Both the position numbers and the translations under genes were made by a program. From positions 1 through 21,828 of the forward strand of contig CANROR010000014.1 in the NCBI GenBank assembly GCA_947632275.1: 21,828 nucleotides of DNA, given 5' to 3'. How positions within the stretch are numbered: the stretch's first letter is position 1; each line of letters opens with the position of its first letter. Origin of the DNA: an uncultured Bacilli bacterium. Lineage in GTDB: Bacteria > Bacillota_I > Bacilli_A > RF39 > UBA660. A model generated the notes under the pieces. That model did not search any database. It saw only the letters and a list, made by a program, of their open reading frames with translations, and was not told the origin of the DNA. This document shows positions 14,227-21,738 of the stretch, piece after piece.

Positions 14227-16278
14227 GTGAAAAAAATGATTGTGGTCAAACAACATGATTTACAAGATTGTGGCGTTTGTTCTTTAGCATCAATTATTCG
14301 TTTTTATGATGGATTTATTCCTATTGAAAGATTAAGACTGGATACTCATACAACTAAAGATGGGGCGACGGCCTATAATCTTTTAAATGCGACGCAGAAA
14401 TACGGTTTTGAAACTAAAGGCGTAAAAATTGATTCACTAGAAGATAGCCATATTATTTTGCCGGCCATCGCCCATTTGAAATTTAAAAATGGTCTAAATC
14501 ATTTTGTCGTTATTTATGAAATTACGAAAACGAAGGTAATTATAATGGATCCAGCCCAAGGAAAAGTAGTCATGAAAAAAGACAAATTTTACGAAGTTTT
14601 TTCCCATGTTTTATTAATGTTCTATCCGAAGGAAAAAATTACGTATTTAGAGCCGGGGAAAAGTATCTGGCAAATCTTTGGTGAACTCATTTTAAAAAAT
14701 AAAAAAATCTTTGGCGAAATAGTTTTTATTAGTATTATGTTGACGGTTACAACGATTGCTTCTAGTTATTATTTTAAGGTCGGCATTGAAGCCGTAACCA
14801 ATAATACGTATCTTGCGTATATTAAATTGATTTTTTTAGTGTTTTTAATCGTTACGTTATTTAAATGTACGTTTACTTATCTGCGCGGATATTTGGAAAA
14901 TCATTTAAATAAAAATATAGATGTTTTGTTACAATCGGATTTTTTAAATCACTTATTTCGTTTACCTTCAGCTACTCTTAGTAGTCGGAGTAGTGCAGAG
15001 ATTATCTCAAGGGTGGGAGAACTTAATAATATCAAATCTTTGTATACGGAAATATTTGTTAATTTTCTCTTAGATTTTATTTTAATGTTTTCATCCATTC
15101 CCATTCTAATTATGATAAATAGTAACCTTTTTTTTATTCTTTTCTTTGTAGTTATTATTTATTTTATAATTGGAATTATCACGACGAAGCCTATTTATCA
15201 AAAAGCTTATCGGAATATTAGTTGTGAAGAAGATTTTAATAATGAATTATTAGAATCAGTTACAACCTTTCAAACTATTAAAAATTTAAATATTACCCCT
15301 TACATCTTAAAAAATATTGAAGAGAAATTATCAATATTTTTGTACGATAGTTTTAAACTGAATGATTATTTAAATAAAGAAGAAAATTTGAAAAATAGTA
15401 TTAACGAATTAGGTTTTTATGTGATTAACACCGTAGGTATTTATCTTATTATGAAAAATAAACTGACAATTGCTAATTTAATTACTTTTAATTCATTAAT
15501 GAGCTTTTTCTTAAACCCTATCAAGAATTTAATTGATGCTATTCCACGATTTAATTTTTTTAAAGCCACGTTTGCTAAAATAAATGATTTTATTAATATT
15601 CCTACTGAGAAACTTGGCAAACGAAATGCTTTTAAAAATCATAATATTGAAGTAAAAAAATTAAATTTTAGTTATAATGATTATCATTTAACTTTAAAAG
15701 ATGTGGAATTCTCGATTGCCGAAGGAGCAAAAGTAATGTTTAAGGGTAAAAGTGGTTGTGGGAAAAGTACGATGTGTAAAATTCTTAATAAAGAATTTAC
15801 TAAGTATGCCGGTGCCATATTTATTGGCAATAAAAATTTAAAAGATTATTCTTTAAAAACGATTAGAGAAAATATCTTATATGTTAGTCAAAATGAAAAT
15901 CTTTTCACGGATACGATTTATAATAATTTAGTTTTAGGGCGCAATGTAACTGAGGAAAAAATCACTAAAATAGTTAAAGTATGTTTACTTGAGGAAGTTA
16001 TTGATAAAAAACCTTTTCGGTATGAAACAATCATAAATAATTTTAATAATTCTATTTCGGGTGGGGAAAAACAAAGGTTAATTTTAGCCCGTTCCTTACT
16101 TAAAGACGCCAAAATTTTAATTTTAGACGAATCTTTAAGCGAAGTAGACTATGAAATTGAAAGGCAAATTATTCAAAATATCAAAACTTATTTTAAAGAT
16201 AAAACTTTAATTTATATTACCCATAAAAATCAAGATGATTTATTTGACCAAGTTATAAATTTTCAAGAGGCAATATGA
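14227..16278 (+). CDS. Peptidase-containing ABC exporter for double-glycine peptides
   Basis: A bacteriocin ABC transporter of the LagD/ComA type. It cuts the leader of its peptide substrate after a Gly-Gly and exports the mature peptide. Domains in 683 residues: a C39 peptidase (1-140) with Q-H-D-L-Q-D-C15-G, H92 in N-H-F-V and D108 in M-D-P-A, so the catalytic set is complete. Next comes a six-helix membrane domain (about 150-430). The ATPase has Walker A G507-K-S-G-C-G-K513-S-T, Q-loop V-S-Q-N-E, signature S611-G-G-E-K-Q, Walker B I-L-I-L-D634-E635 and the H-loop in Y-I-T-H-K. I chose GTG at 14227 because AGGGAGG (14213-14219) is seven bases upstream. An upstream ATG at 14209 overlaps the ribosome binding site. 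The next gene overlaps by 4 bp (ATGA), so the two are translationally coupled. Two substrate-like peptides lie just downstream. Confidence 0.95.
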   Translation: MKKMIVVKQHDLQDCGVCSLASIIRFYDGFIPIERLRLDTHTTKDGATAYNLLNATQKYGFETKGVKIDSLEDSHIILPAIAHLKFKNGLNHFVVIYEITKTKVIIMDPAQGKVVMKKDKFYEVFSHVLLMFYPKEKITYLEPGKSIWQIFGELILKNKKIFGEIVFISIMLTVTTIASSYYFKVGIEAVTNNTYLAYIKLIFLVFLIVTLFKCTFTYLRGYLENHLNKNIDVLLQSDFLNHLFRLPSATLSSRSSAEIISRVGELNNIKSLYTEIFVNFLLDFILMFSSIPILIMINSNLFFILFFVVIIYFIIGIITTKPIYQKAYRNISCEEDFNNELLESVTTFQTIKNLNITPYILKNIEEKLSIFLYDSFKLNDYLNKEENLKNSINELGFYVINTVGIYLIMKNKLTIANLITFNSLMSFFLNPIKNLIDAIPRFNFFKATFAKINDFINIPTEKLGKRNAFKNHNIEVKKLNFSYNDYHLTLKDVEFSIAEGAKVMFKGKSGCGKSTMCKILNKEFTKYAGAIFIGNKNLKDYSLKTIRENILYVSQNENLFTDTIYNNLVLGRNVTEEKITKIVKVCLLEEVIDKKPFRYETIINNFNNSISGGEKQRLILARSLLKDAKILILDESLSEVDYEIERQIIQNIKTYFKDKTLIYITHKNQDDLFDQVINFQEAI

Positions 16279-16685
16279 TTAATAATTATCAAAGGTTACT
16301 TAATATTCCTTATAAAAACTATTTTGGTTTAATAATCGTGGTTGGTTTAACCATAATTCTTACAATTTATATTGCGACTAAGTCATTATATGATAGGTTA
16401 GATTTATTAGCAGTTAGTAATGGGCAAAATTTAGTTTTGGCGGTACCAATTGATTACTCTGATACTTTGACCAAAGGTGCCGTTTTAAATATAAATAAAA
16501 CCAATTATAACTATAATATCGAATCAGTTAGTGAATTATTATATGATGAAGTAAGACAAATTAATTATCAAAACTTTATCATAACTATTGATAAAAAGTA
16601 TCCTTTAAATGAAATAGTGAAAGTGACTTTTTATTACAACAAAGAAAAGATAATTCAAAAAGTTATTAAATTTGTAAAGGAGTGA
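16275..16685 (+). CDS. Short HlyD-like accessory protein of the bacteriocin exporter
   Basis: 136 residues: a short cytoplasmic N terminus, one membrane helix (about 18-36), then an extracellular beta-rich domain. Segments such as N-L-V-L-A-V-P-I, V-L-N-I-N, N-F-I-I-T-I-D and V-K-V-T-F-Y-Y have the strand pattern of the C-terminal barrel of HlyD/LcnD adaptors. Usual adaptors have about 450 residues with a lipoyl domain and a long coiled coil. Both are missing here, so this would be a minimal adaptor. Its start overlaps the exporter stop by 4 bp, and peptide 1 begins 5 bp after its stop, so it clearly belongs to the locus. An immunity protein is an alternative, since none is otherwise visible. 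Assignment rests on position and topology more than on a recognised signature. Confidence 0.55.
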   Translation: MINNYQRLLNIPYKNYFGLIIVVGLTIILTIYIATKSLYDRLDLLAVSNGQNLVLAVPIDYSDTLTKGAVLNINKTNYNYNIESVSELLYDEVRQINYQNFIITIDKKYPLNEIVKVTFYYNKEKIIQKVIKFVKE

Positions 16686-16690
16686 AGTAA

Positions 16691-16828
16691 ATGAAATTAA
16701 ATAATAACGAACTTGAAAATATCAAAGGTGGAGGAGCCACTTTCTGGATGGTTCTCGGTGGCATTGGCATTCTTATTTTAGGAATATTTGACGGCTATCG
16801 GAACCCACTTAAATGTAATAATGGTTAA
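16691..16828 (+). CDS. Bacteriocin precursor peptide 1 (double-glycine leader, 45 aa)
   Basis: Starts M-K-L-N-N-N-E-L-E-N-I-K-G-G, a textbook double-glycine leader (L at -12, E-L at -8/-7, I at -4, Gly-Gly at -2/-1). Cutting after residue 14 leaves a 31-residue peptide, G-A-T-F-W-M at its start. It has a hydrophobic core with glycine spacing (G-G-I-G-I-L-I-L-G) and a polar end G-Y-R-N-P-L-K-C-N-N-G. The GxxxG-type pattern is typical of two-peptide (class IIb) bacteriocins, where the partner helices pack. There is one cysteine, C42 of the precursor. AAGGAG lies eight bases upstream of the ATG. The exporter upstream is the obvious processing enzyme. No close named family member comes to mind. 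Confidence 0.88.
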   Translation: MKLNNNELENIKGGGATFWMVLGGIGILILGIFDGYRNPLKCNNG

Positions 16829-16841
16829 AAGGAGGTAAAAA

Positions 16842-17003
16842 ATGGTATTACATGATATGGAATTAATTAAAGTTAAAGGAGGATCTTTAACAACGTCAAT
16901 GATTAACGCTTTATCTAAAGCCATGACCACAATTTTAAAAATTGGGCAAACAATTGGTAGCGTTATTCGCCGAACTATAACTAATAGTTATTGTATTGGT
17001 TAG
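16842..17003 (+). CDS. Bacteriocin precursor peptide 2 (double-glycine leader, 53 aa)
   Basis: Starts M-V-L-H-D-M-E-L-I-K-V-K-G-G, with the same leader pattern and length (14) as peptide 1. The predicted mature peptide has 39 residues, beginning S-L-T-T-S-M and ending T-N-S-Y-C-I-G. It is an amphipathic, cationic helix with a glycine-spaced I-G-Q-T-I-G-S-V-I-R-R segment. One cysteine is present, C51 of the precursor, as in peptide 1. AAAGGAGG lies six bases before the ATG, and the gene begins 13 bp after peptide 1. It is most likely the second component of a two-peptide bacteriocin. A terminator follows directly. Confidence 0.87.
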   Translation: MVLHDMELIKVKGGSLTTSMINALSKAMTTILKIGQTIGSVIRRTITNSYCIG

Positions 17004-17029
17004 AAAAAAGCCTTCGGGCTTTTTTTCTT
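17004..17029 (+). terminator. Terminator of the bacteriocin locus
   Basis: AAAAAAGCC, a TTCG loop (17013-17016) and GGCTTTTTTT, followed by CTTT. It begins right after the stop codon of peptide 2. Confidence 0.93.
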
Positions 17030-17033
17030 TGCC

Positions 17034-17064
17034 TAAAATTATTTTTTCCGCAATAACATATAAT
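17034..17064 (+). promoter_or_regulatory. Putative sigma-E promoter of yqfCD
   Basis: TAAAATT (17034-17040), a 16-bp spacer and CATATAAT (17057-17064), each one mismatch from the Bacillus sigma-E pattern. yqfC and yqfD are sigma-E genes in Bacillus. The -10 also contains TATAAT, but no sigma-A -35 is found at the right distance. Confidence 0.45.
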
Positions 17065-17080
17065 TAAAAAAGGTGATAAG

Positions 17081-17326
17081 ATGCATATTAAAGATAATCT
17101 AACTAATTTTTTATATGATCAAAATTATTATATAGCGATGTATGATAATTATTTATATGTCTTTAATTATTTAAATTTAGATTTGTTAACTAATAAAAAA
17201 ATAGTATTAAAACTAGAAAAATTTAAATTGTTAATTAAAGGCGAAAATCTTTTTATTTCCAAATTATTACCCCAAGAAATCTTAATTAAAGGTAAAATTG
17301 AAAATATAGGTATTGATTATGAATAA
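17081..17326 (+). CDS. yqfC: Sporulation protein YqfC (YabP/YqfC family)
   Basis: 81 residues, close to Bacillus YqfC (93). The YabP/YqfC domain is seen as alternating strands: Y-L-Y-V-F-N-Y, K-I-V-L-K-L, K-L-L-I-K-G-E-N-L-F-I and I-L-I-K-G-K-I-E-N-I. The conserved K-G-E/D-L-x-I and I-x-G-x-I-x-x-I patterns are present. It is expressed in the mother cell under sigma-E in Bacillus, with unknown molecular function. The ribosome binding site is AAAGGTGAT. The stop overlaps the start of yqfD by 8 bp, the same gene order as in other spore formers. Confidence 0.85.
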   Translation: MHIKDNLTNFLYDQNYYIAMYDNYLYVFNYLNLDLLTNKKIVLKLEKFKLLIKGENLFISKLLPQEILIKGKIENIGIDYE

Positions 17327-18500
17327 ATACTTAAAAGTTAAATGTTTATGTCCTGATTATTATAAATTTATGCAAAAAGTAGCTAGTTTAAATGTGGCTA
17401 TTTATAATCTTAAATATCAACAAAAATATCTTTATTTTGAAGTTAGTGCTAATGATTATGCAAAATTAACAAAATATTTAAAAAGTTATAAATTTATTCC
17501 CCTTAATTATTTAGGTATTTATAAAATTCGAGATTTCTTTTATCAATATAAAATTCTCATTATTTGTTTTATCATTGGTTTAGGTTTATTATTTTTAGGA
17601 AGTAATTTAATTGTCGAAGTTAATGTCATTCATGAAAATAAAGAAATAAGAGAATTAATATTAGATGAGTTAGAAAGCGTTGGTATCAAAACACTATCGT
17701 TTAAAAAAAGTTATAACCAATTACAAAAAATTAAAGAAATGCTTTTAGAAAAATATCCCGACAAATTAGATTGGTTAGAATTTGAAAAAGACGGGATGAT
17801 TTATAATGTCCGGGTCGAAGAAAGAATTATTACTGATACGAGTAAAGAAAATAAAAAATGTAATATTATTGCGACTAAAGAAGGGACTATTAGCAATCTG
17901 AAAATTGCTAGTGGCGAAGCTTTAGTTAGACCTAATGATTTAGTCAAAAAAGGCGACGTTTTAATCTCGGGTATTATTATGTATAACGAGGTTGAAAAAG
18001 CGCGAGTTTGTGCTAGTGGCGAAGTTTTTGCCCATACGTGGTATACCGTGAAAGTAACGATACCTTTTCAACATGAAGAATATCAAAAGACGGGGAAAAA
18101 GAAATATAATTTAGTTTGGGAAAATAAAAATAATAAAACGTCAATCTTTAAACCAAGGTTTGTCTCATTTAGCAAAGACTATAAAACTTTATTAGCTTTG
18201 TTTGATTACAAACTTTTATTAGAAACTGAATATGAAAATACGAAAAAGGTCTTTAATTATACGGAAGATGAAGCTTTAGAAGTGGGCTTGGCTAAAGCCG
18301 AAGAAAATTTAAAAAAGAAATTAGGAGCTAAAGATACTATAATTGATAAAAAAGTTTTGAAAAAATACGTAAATGATAGTAAAATGGATATAGAGATATT
18401 CATCATTGCAAATGAACTAATTAGTACAGAACAAATTATAGCAGAGGAAAACGAAGGGGTTGATAATAGTGATCTTAAAAACAATCAAAATGACACTTAA
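17319..18500 (+). CDS. yqfD: Sporulation protein YqfD
   Basis: A 393-residue membrane protein needed for normal sporulation in Bacillus (398 aa there). It has a cytoplasmic N-terminal part, one clear membrane helix (about 79-97), then a large domain with V-E-V-N-V, L-E-S-V-G-I-K, G-M-I-Y-N-V-R-V-E-E-R and the G-T-I-S-N-L...G-D-V-L-I-S-G region that is typical of the family. I chose the ATG at 17319, inside the yqfC end, over an in-frame TTG at 17313. The overlap implies coupled translation, since the Shine-Dalgarno sequence is weak. Confidence 0.88.
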   Translation: MNKYLKVKCLCPDYYKFMQKVASLNVAIYNLKYQQKYLYFEVSANDYAKLTKYLKSYKFIPLNYLGIYKIRDFFYQYKILIICFIIGLGLLFLGSNLIVEVNVIHENKEIRELILDELESVGIKTLSFKKSYNQLQKIKEMLLEKYPDKLDWLEFEKDGMIYNVRVEERIITDTSKENKKCNIIATKEGTISNLKIASGEALVRPNDLVKKGDVLISGIIMYNEVEKARVCASGEVFAHTWYTVKVTIPFQHEEYQKTGKKKYNLVWENKNNKTSIFKPRFVSFSKDYKTLLALFDYKLLLETEYENTKKVFNYTEDEALEVGLAKAEENLKKKLGAKDTIIDKKVLKKYVNDSKMDIEIFIIANELISTEQIIAEENEGVDNSDLKNNQNDT

Positions 18501-19089
18501 TGATAATTGGCCAGTTATAATGATTTTTTTAGTGACTATGATTTCTTTACGCTTTTTTTATTATCATACGCATCGCGACAAAATGTGCTTATATAAAGAA
18601 TTCTTTAGTATCTTGGCCATTATTTACATTTTTTTGTTATTTCAATTATTAACCAATGTGGAGTTAAATCATACCTCCGGCTTTAATATTGTTCCTTTTG
18701 CCGAAATTATGCGTTATGATTTTGGTAGTCGCTTATTTTATTATAATGTTATTGGCAATATTGTCGTGTTTATTCCGTTTGGTTATTTTATTGCCGATTA
18801 TATTAAATCAAAAAATATTTTTCCGGCTTTAATTATTAGTGGCATCGTTAGTGCGACGGTAGAATTTGTCCAATTAAATATTGGCCGTTCCTTTGATATT
18901 GATGATATTATTTTAAATATTTTGGGTGGTATAATTGGTTATTTGCTTTATATCGCCTTTCAAGCAATTAAGAATCATTTACCGCGCTTTTTTCAAAGAG
19001 ACGGTTTATATAATTTTATCTGTTTAGTATTGATTGCTTTAATTATATGGTATATATTAACCTCATTAGGAGTGATAAGATTGGCATGA
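18469..19089 (+). CDS. VanZ-family membrane protein
   Basis: 206 residues with about five or six membrane helices. The VanZ signature is seen in F-N-I-V-P-F-A-E-I, Y-N-V-I-G-N-I-V-V-F-I-P-F-G-Y and S-A-T-V-E-F-V-Q-L-N-I-G-R-S-F-D-I-D-D-I-I-L-N. Named after the teicoplanin-resistance accessory gene, family members raise tolerance to lipoglycopeptides and other surface-acting peptides. The mechanism is unknown. The best start is GTG at 18469, since AAGGGG lies nine bases upstream; this makes it overlap yqfD by 32 bp. An ATG at 18490 has no ribosome binding site. It occupies the place of phoH and yqfF in the Bacillus cluster. Self-protection from the nearby bacteriocin is possible but speculative. 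Confidence 0.85.
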   Translation: MILKTIKMTLNDNWPVIMIFLVTMISLRFFYYHTHRDKMCLYKEFFSILAIIYIFLLFQLLTNVELNHTSGFNIVPFAEIMRYDFGSRLFYYNVIGNIVVFIPFGYFIADYIKSKNIFPALIISGIVSATVEFVQLNIGRSFDIDDIILNILGGIIGYLLYIAFQAIKNHLPRFFQRDGLYNFICLVLIALIIWYILTSLGVIRLA

Positions 19090-19532
19090 ATAGTTTTGTA
19101 GTAATTGATGAAGTAGGATATAAAAAATATAAATTTTTAAAAAAAATAATTAAACGGACTTTAAAGATGGAAAAGGTAAAAAATGCGGAACTTGCCATCA
19201 TTTTAACGGATGATGCCAAAATTCAAGATATGAATAAACAATATCGGGGAATTGATAAAACGACCGATGTTTTATCATTTGCATTTGAAGATAATGAGAA
19301 ATTGCGTTATAATATACGGCAACTCGGGGAAATATATATTTCGATTCCTCGAATGAAAGTGCAAGCCCAAGAATATGGTCATAGTGAAATAAGAGAATTA
19401 TCCTTTTTAACCGTTCATGGGATTTTACATCTTTTAGGTTATGATCATACTTTAGGAGAAGCGGAAGAAAAAGAAATGTTTGCAAAGCAGGAGTTGGTAT
19501 TAAATGGATTTAGAAAAACGAAAAGAAAGTAA
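19086..19532 (+). CDS. ybeY: Endoribonuclease YbeY
   Basis: A metal-dependent RNase for 16S rRNA 3'-end maturation and ribosome quality control. It has 148 residues with the zinc motif H111-G-I-L-H115-L-L-G-Y-D-H121 (H-x3-H-x5-H) and the family's T-T-D-V-L-S-F-A (59-66). I chose the ATG at 19086, which overlaps the VanZ stop by 4 bp (ATGA). Upstream in-frame codons would add 13 residues not found in homologues. AGGAG is 13 bases away, so translation probably depends on coupling. Confidence 0.93.
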   Translation: MNSFVVIDEVGYKKYKFLKKIIKRTLKMEKVKNAELAIILTDDAKIQDMNKQYRGIDKTTDVLSFAFEDNEKLRYNIRQLGEIYISIPRMKVQAQEYGHSEIRELSFLTVHGILHLLGYDHTLGEAEEKEMFAKQELVLNGFRKTKRK

Positions 19533-19899
19533 AAAATTGGGTTTTAAAAGATTTTTAAATAGTATTAAGTATTCTCTAGATGGTTTAAAATATGCGTATC
19601 GGAATGAACAAAGTTTAATTATTCATGGCGTTGGTACCATAATTATTATCATTTTAGGTTTAATTTTCCAAATTAGATTTATTGAATGGGCCATTTTAAT
19701 TATTGCTTCTGTTGTCGTTATGGCCATTGAACTTCTGAATACAGCCATTGAAGCCACTGTCGATTTAGTAACGGATAAATTTCATCCTTTAGCCAAAATT
19801 GCCAAAGATTGTGGTTCGGCGGCCGGTGGGGTAAGTGGCATAATGCTTGCCATCATTGCAATATTTATCTTTATTCCGTATATTTGGAAATTATTTTAA
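19504..19899 (+). CDS. dgkA: Diacylglycerol/undecaprenol kinase DgkA
   Basis: A small membrane kinase. In Gram-positive bacteria it phosphorylates undecaprenol to restore the lipid carrier for wall synthesis. It has 131 residues with three membrane helices (about 40-58, 62-80, 109-128) and the catalytic signature E76-L-L-N79-T-A-I-E83-A-T-V-D87, followed by H-P-L-A-K-I-A-K101-D102. After K-D the usual A-A-G-A run reads C-G-S-A-A-G-G, a mild variant. Its start (AGGAGTT, then ATG) lies within ybeY, overlapping by 29 bp. Confidence 0.93.
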   Translation: MDLEKRKESKKLGFKRFLNSIKYSLDGLKYAYRNEQSLIIHGVGTIIIIILGLIFQIRFIEWAILIIASVVVMAIELLNTAIEATVDLVTDKFHPLAKIAKDCGSAAGGVSGIMLAIIAIFIFIPYIWKLF

Positions 19900-19908
19900 G
19901 GATTTTTT

Positions 19909-20796
19909 ATGCATAGTGGTTTTGTAAGCATAATTGGTCGGCCTAATGTCGGGAAAAGTACCTTAATTAATTCGTTAATTAAGGAAAAGGTAGCTATAAC
20001 TTCTGACAAAAGTGGGACGACGCGAAATATTATTCAAGGTATATATAATGACGATAACTGTCAAATTGTTTTCGTGGATACACCAGGAATCCATAAGCCC
20101 ATGGGCCGTTTTGGCAAAGTTTTAAATAAACAAGCTTTAGCTTTAACGAAAGATGTCGATTTGATTTTGTTTTTGGTTGATGTCGCCGCCGGCATTGGTC
20201 GGGGAGACGAATATATTTTAGAAATGCTCAAAAAAGAAGACGTTCCCGTGATTTTAGTAATGAATAAAATTGATAAAATTAGCAAAGAAAAATTACTAAC
20301 GGCGATTGATGAATATAAAGACATTTATCCTTTTGCCGAAATTGTTCCTATATCCGCGATGCAAGGTGATAATACGGAACATTTAATTGAAGTAATCAAA
20401 AAATATTTAGTAGATGATGTCATGTATTTTCCCCGCGATATGTATACAAGCAATTCGAAAAATTTCATGGTTAGTGAAATAGTTCGCGAAAAACTTTTAC
20501 AAGTAACAGAAGATGAAGTACCGCATAGTATTACGTGTTATACAACGAGCTTTGAAGAAAAAGAAAATATTATTAATATTTTAGTGGATATTATTGTCGA
20601 TCGTGATTCTTTAAAGAAAATAATAATCGGCAAAAATGGCAGTCGGCTTAAAACGGTTGGAACATTATCGCGGATGGAAATGCAAGAATTATTAGGCAAA
20701 AAAGTCTATTTAGAATTATTTGTTAAAACTATTAAAAACTGGAAAGAAAAAGAAAAATATTTAATTGAATTAGGTTTTGTCGATAAATATGAATAA
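19909..20796 (+). CDS. era: GTPase Era
   Basis: A GTPase that binds the 3' end of 16S rRNA and assists assembly of the small ribosomal subunit. The 295 residues show G1 G10-R-P-N-V-G-K-S17, switch I T-T-R-N (37-40), G3 D57-T-P-G, G4 N119-K-I-D122, G5 I-S-A-M, and the C-terminal KH domain with the GxxG loop G241-K-N-G244 and E-L-F-V-K-T...N-W-K. Era usually has P-Q or A-Q before T-T-R; here it is S-G, a small deviation in switch I. It follows dgkA by 9 bp. In Bacillus cdd lies between them, but not here. Confidence 0.96.
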   Translation: MHSGFVSIIGRPNVGKSTLINSLIKEKVAITSDKSGTTRNIIQGIYNDDNCQIVFVDTPGIHKPMGRFGKVLNKQALALTKDVDLILFLVDVAAGIGRGDEYILEMLKKEDVPVILVMNKIDKISKEKLLTAIDEYKDIYPFAEIVPISAMQGDNTEHLIEVIKKYLVDDVMYFPRDMYTSNSKNFMVSEIVREKLLQVTEDEVPHSITCYTTSFEEKENIINILVDIIVDRDSLKKIIIGKNGSRLKTVGTLSRMEMQELLGKKVYLELFVKTIKNWKEKEKYLIELGFVDKYE

Positions 20797-20837
20797 AATT
20801 TTTTAAAAATGCTCATGATTTAAATGGGTGAAGAAAA

Positions 20838-20924
20838 ATGAAAAAGAAAGAAGCATGGGAAATTTTTAAAAAATCGGGAAAAGTAGAAGATTATTTGAAT
20901 TATAAAAATAGTGAAGAAGGCTAA
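20838..20924 (+). CDS. yqzL: YqzL-like small protein (28 aa)
   Basis: Reads M-K-K-K-E-A-W-E-I-F, then K-K-S-G-K-V-E-D-Y-L-N-Y-K. The W-x-x-F-x-x-x-G-x-(V/I)-x-x-Y-L-x-Y-K pattern is that of the short YqzL proteins encoded between era and recO in Bacillus (about 47 aa). GGGTGAAG lies a few bases before the ATG, and recO starts 3 bp after the stop. Function unknown. Position and pattern together make it convincing despite the length. Confidence 0.75.
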   Translation: MKKKEAWEIFKKSGKVEDYLNYKNSEEG

Positions 20925-20927
20925 AAG

Positions 20928-21659
20928 ATGTTAAAAGAAGTAGAGGGCTTTATTTTTAAAGAAACTCCATACGGAGAAACTAGTAAAATTATTAATGTAT
21001 TTACCAAAGAACATGGTTTAATTGGGATAATGTGTAAGGGTGCTAAAAGCTTAAAAAACAAAAATAGAGCTATAACGTTACGCTTTACATATGCCAAATT
21101 TAATATTTACTATAAAGAAAATAAACTTTCTACTTTAGCCAGTGGGGATACAATTAATCCCTTAAAAAGAATTAATAATGATATTGTTTTAATCAGTTAT
21201 TTAACTTATTTGGTAGATCTTACAACTCAAGTTTTAAAACAAAGTAATAATTCAATCATATATGATGATTTTATTAATACGGTTTTAAAAATGGAAACTG
21301 GTTTAGATCCTTTAGTTTTAACTAATATTTTAGAGTTAAAATATTTGGATTTCTTAGGAGTTGGTCTTAATTTAGATGCTTGCGCCATCTGTGGCAATAA
21401 AACCAATATTGCGACCATTGATGGCGATAAAGGTGGTTATATCTGTGCCAATTGTTTAACAAATGAAAGAATAGTCGATTCCAAAGTTATTAAAATGCTG
21501 CGAATGTATTACTACGTTAATATTAAAAGTATCAGTAGTTTAAATATTAAAGATGATATTAAAAATGAAATAAATTTCTTCTTAGATTTATATTACGATC
21601 GGTATACAGGGCTTTATTTAAAAAGCAAAGATTTTCTCAAAAATTTAATTTCTTTATAG
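20928..21659 (+). CDS. recO: DNA repair protein RecO
   Basis: A recombination mediator that works with RecR (and RecF) to load RecA on SSB-coated single strands and to anneal DNA. It has 243 residues: an N-terminal OB fold (1-80, with G-E-T-S-K-I-I-N-V-F-T-K-E-H-G), a helical C-terminal part, and a zinc site C152-A-I-C155 ... C173-A-N-C176. Length is typical. It is the last gene of the run and is followed by a strong terminator. Confidence 0.95.
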   Translation: MLKEVEGFIFKETPYGETSKIINVFTKEHGLIGIMCKGAKSLKNKNRAITLRFTYAKFNIYYKENKLSTLASGDTINPLKRINNDIVLISYLTYLVDLTTQVLKQSNNSIIYDDFINTVLKMETGLDPLVLTNILELKYLDFLGVGLNLDACAICGNKTNIATIDGDKGGYICANCLTNERIVDSKVIKMLRMYYYVNIKSISSLNIKDDIKNEINFFLDLYYDRYTGLYLKSKDFLKNLISL

Positions 21660-21709
21660 AAAGTTTACTTTTGACAAAAATATGTCAAATGGTAAACTTT
21701 TTTTCTTTT
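21660..21709 (+). terminator. recO terminator
   Basis: An outer 9-bp stem AAAGTTTAC/GTAAACTTT (21660-21668 / 21692-21700) with an inner TTGACA/TGTCAA stem, followed by TTTTCTTTT. It starts in the recO stop codon. Confidence 0.9.
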
Positions 21710-21717
21710 CCCCTTGA

Positions 21718-21738
21718 ATATATATATATATATATATA
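21718..21738 (+). repeat. (AT)n dinucleotide tract between promoter-like boxes
   Basis: Ten AT units plus one A. TTGAAT (21714-21719) sits at its upstream edge and TATAAT (21735-21740) at its downstream edge, 15 bp apart. The spacer is made of the repeat itself, so gain or loss of one unit would change promoter spacing to 17 or 13 bp. Confidence 0.7.

Noticed and set aside
14023..14256. A 77-aa minus-strand frame under the bacteriocin promoter
   Set aside because: It overlaps the promoter, ribosome binding site and start of the exporter, and its composition (runs of F, L, H) is that of reversed AT-rich non-coding DNA.
18469..19089. Genetic code 4 (TGA as Trp), suspected from the very low GC
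   Set aside because: TGA ends the VanZ gene exactly at the ybeY start, Trp is TGG throughout, and no gene here needs TGA read-through.
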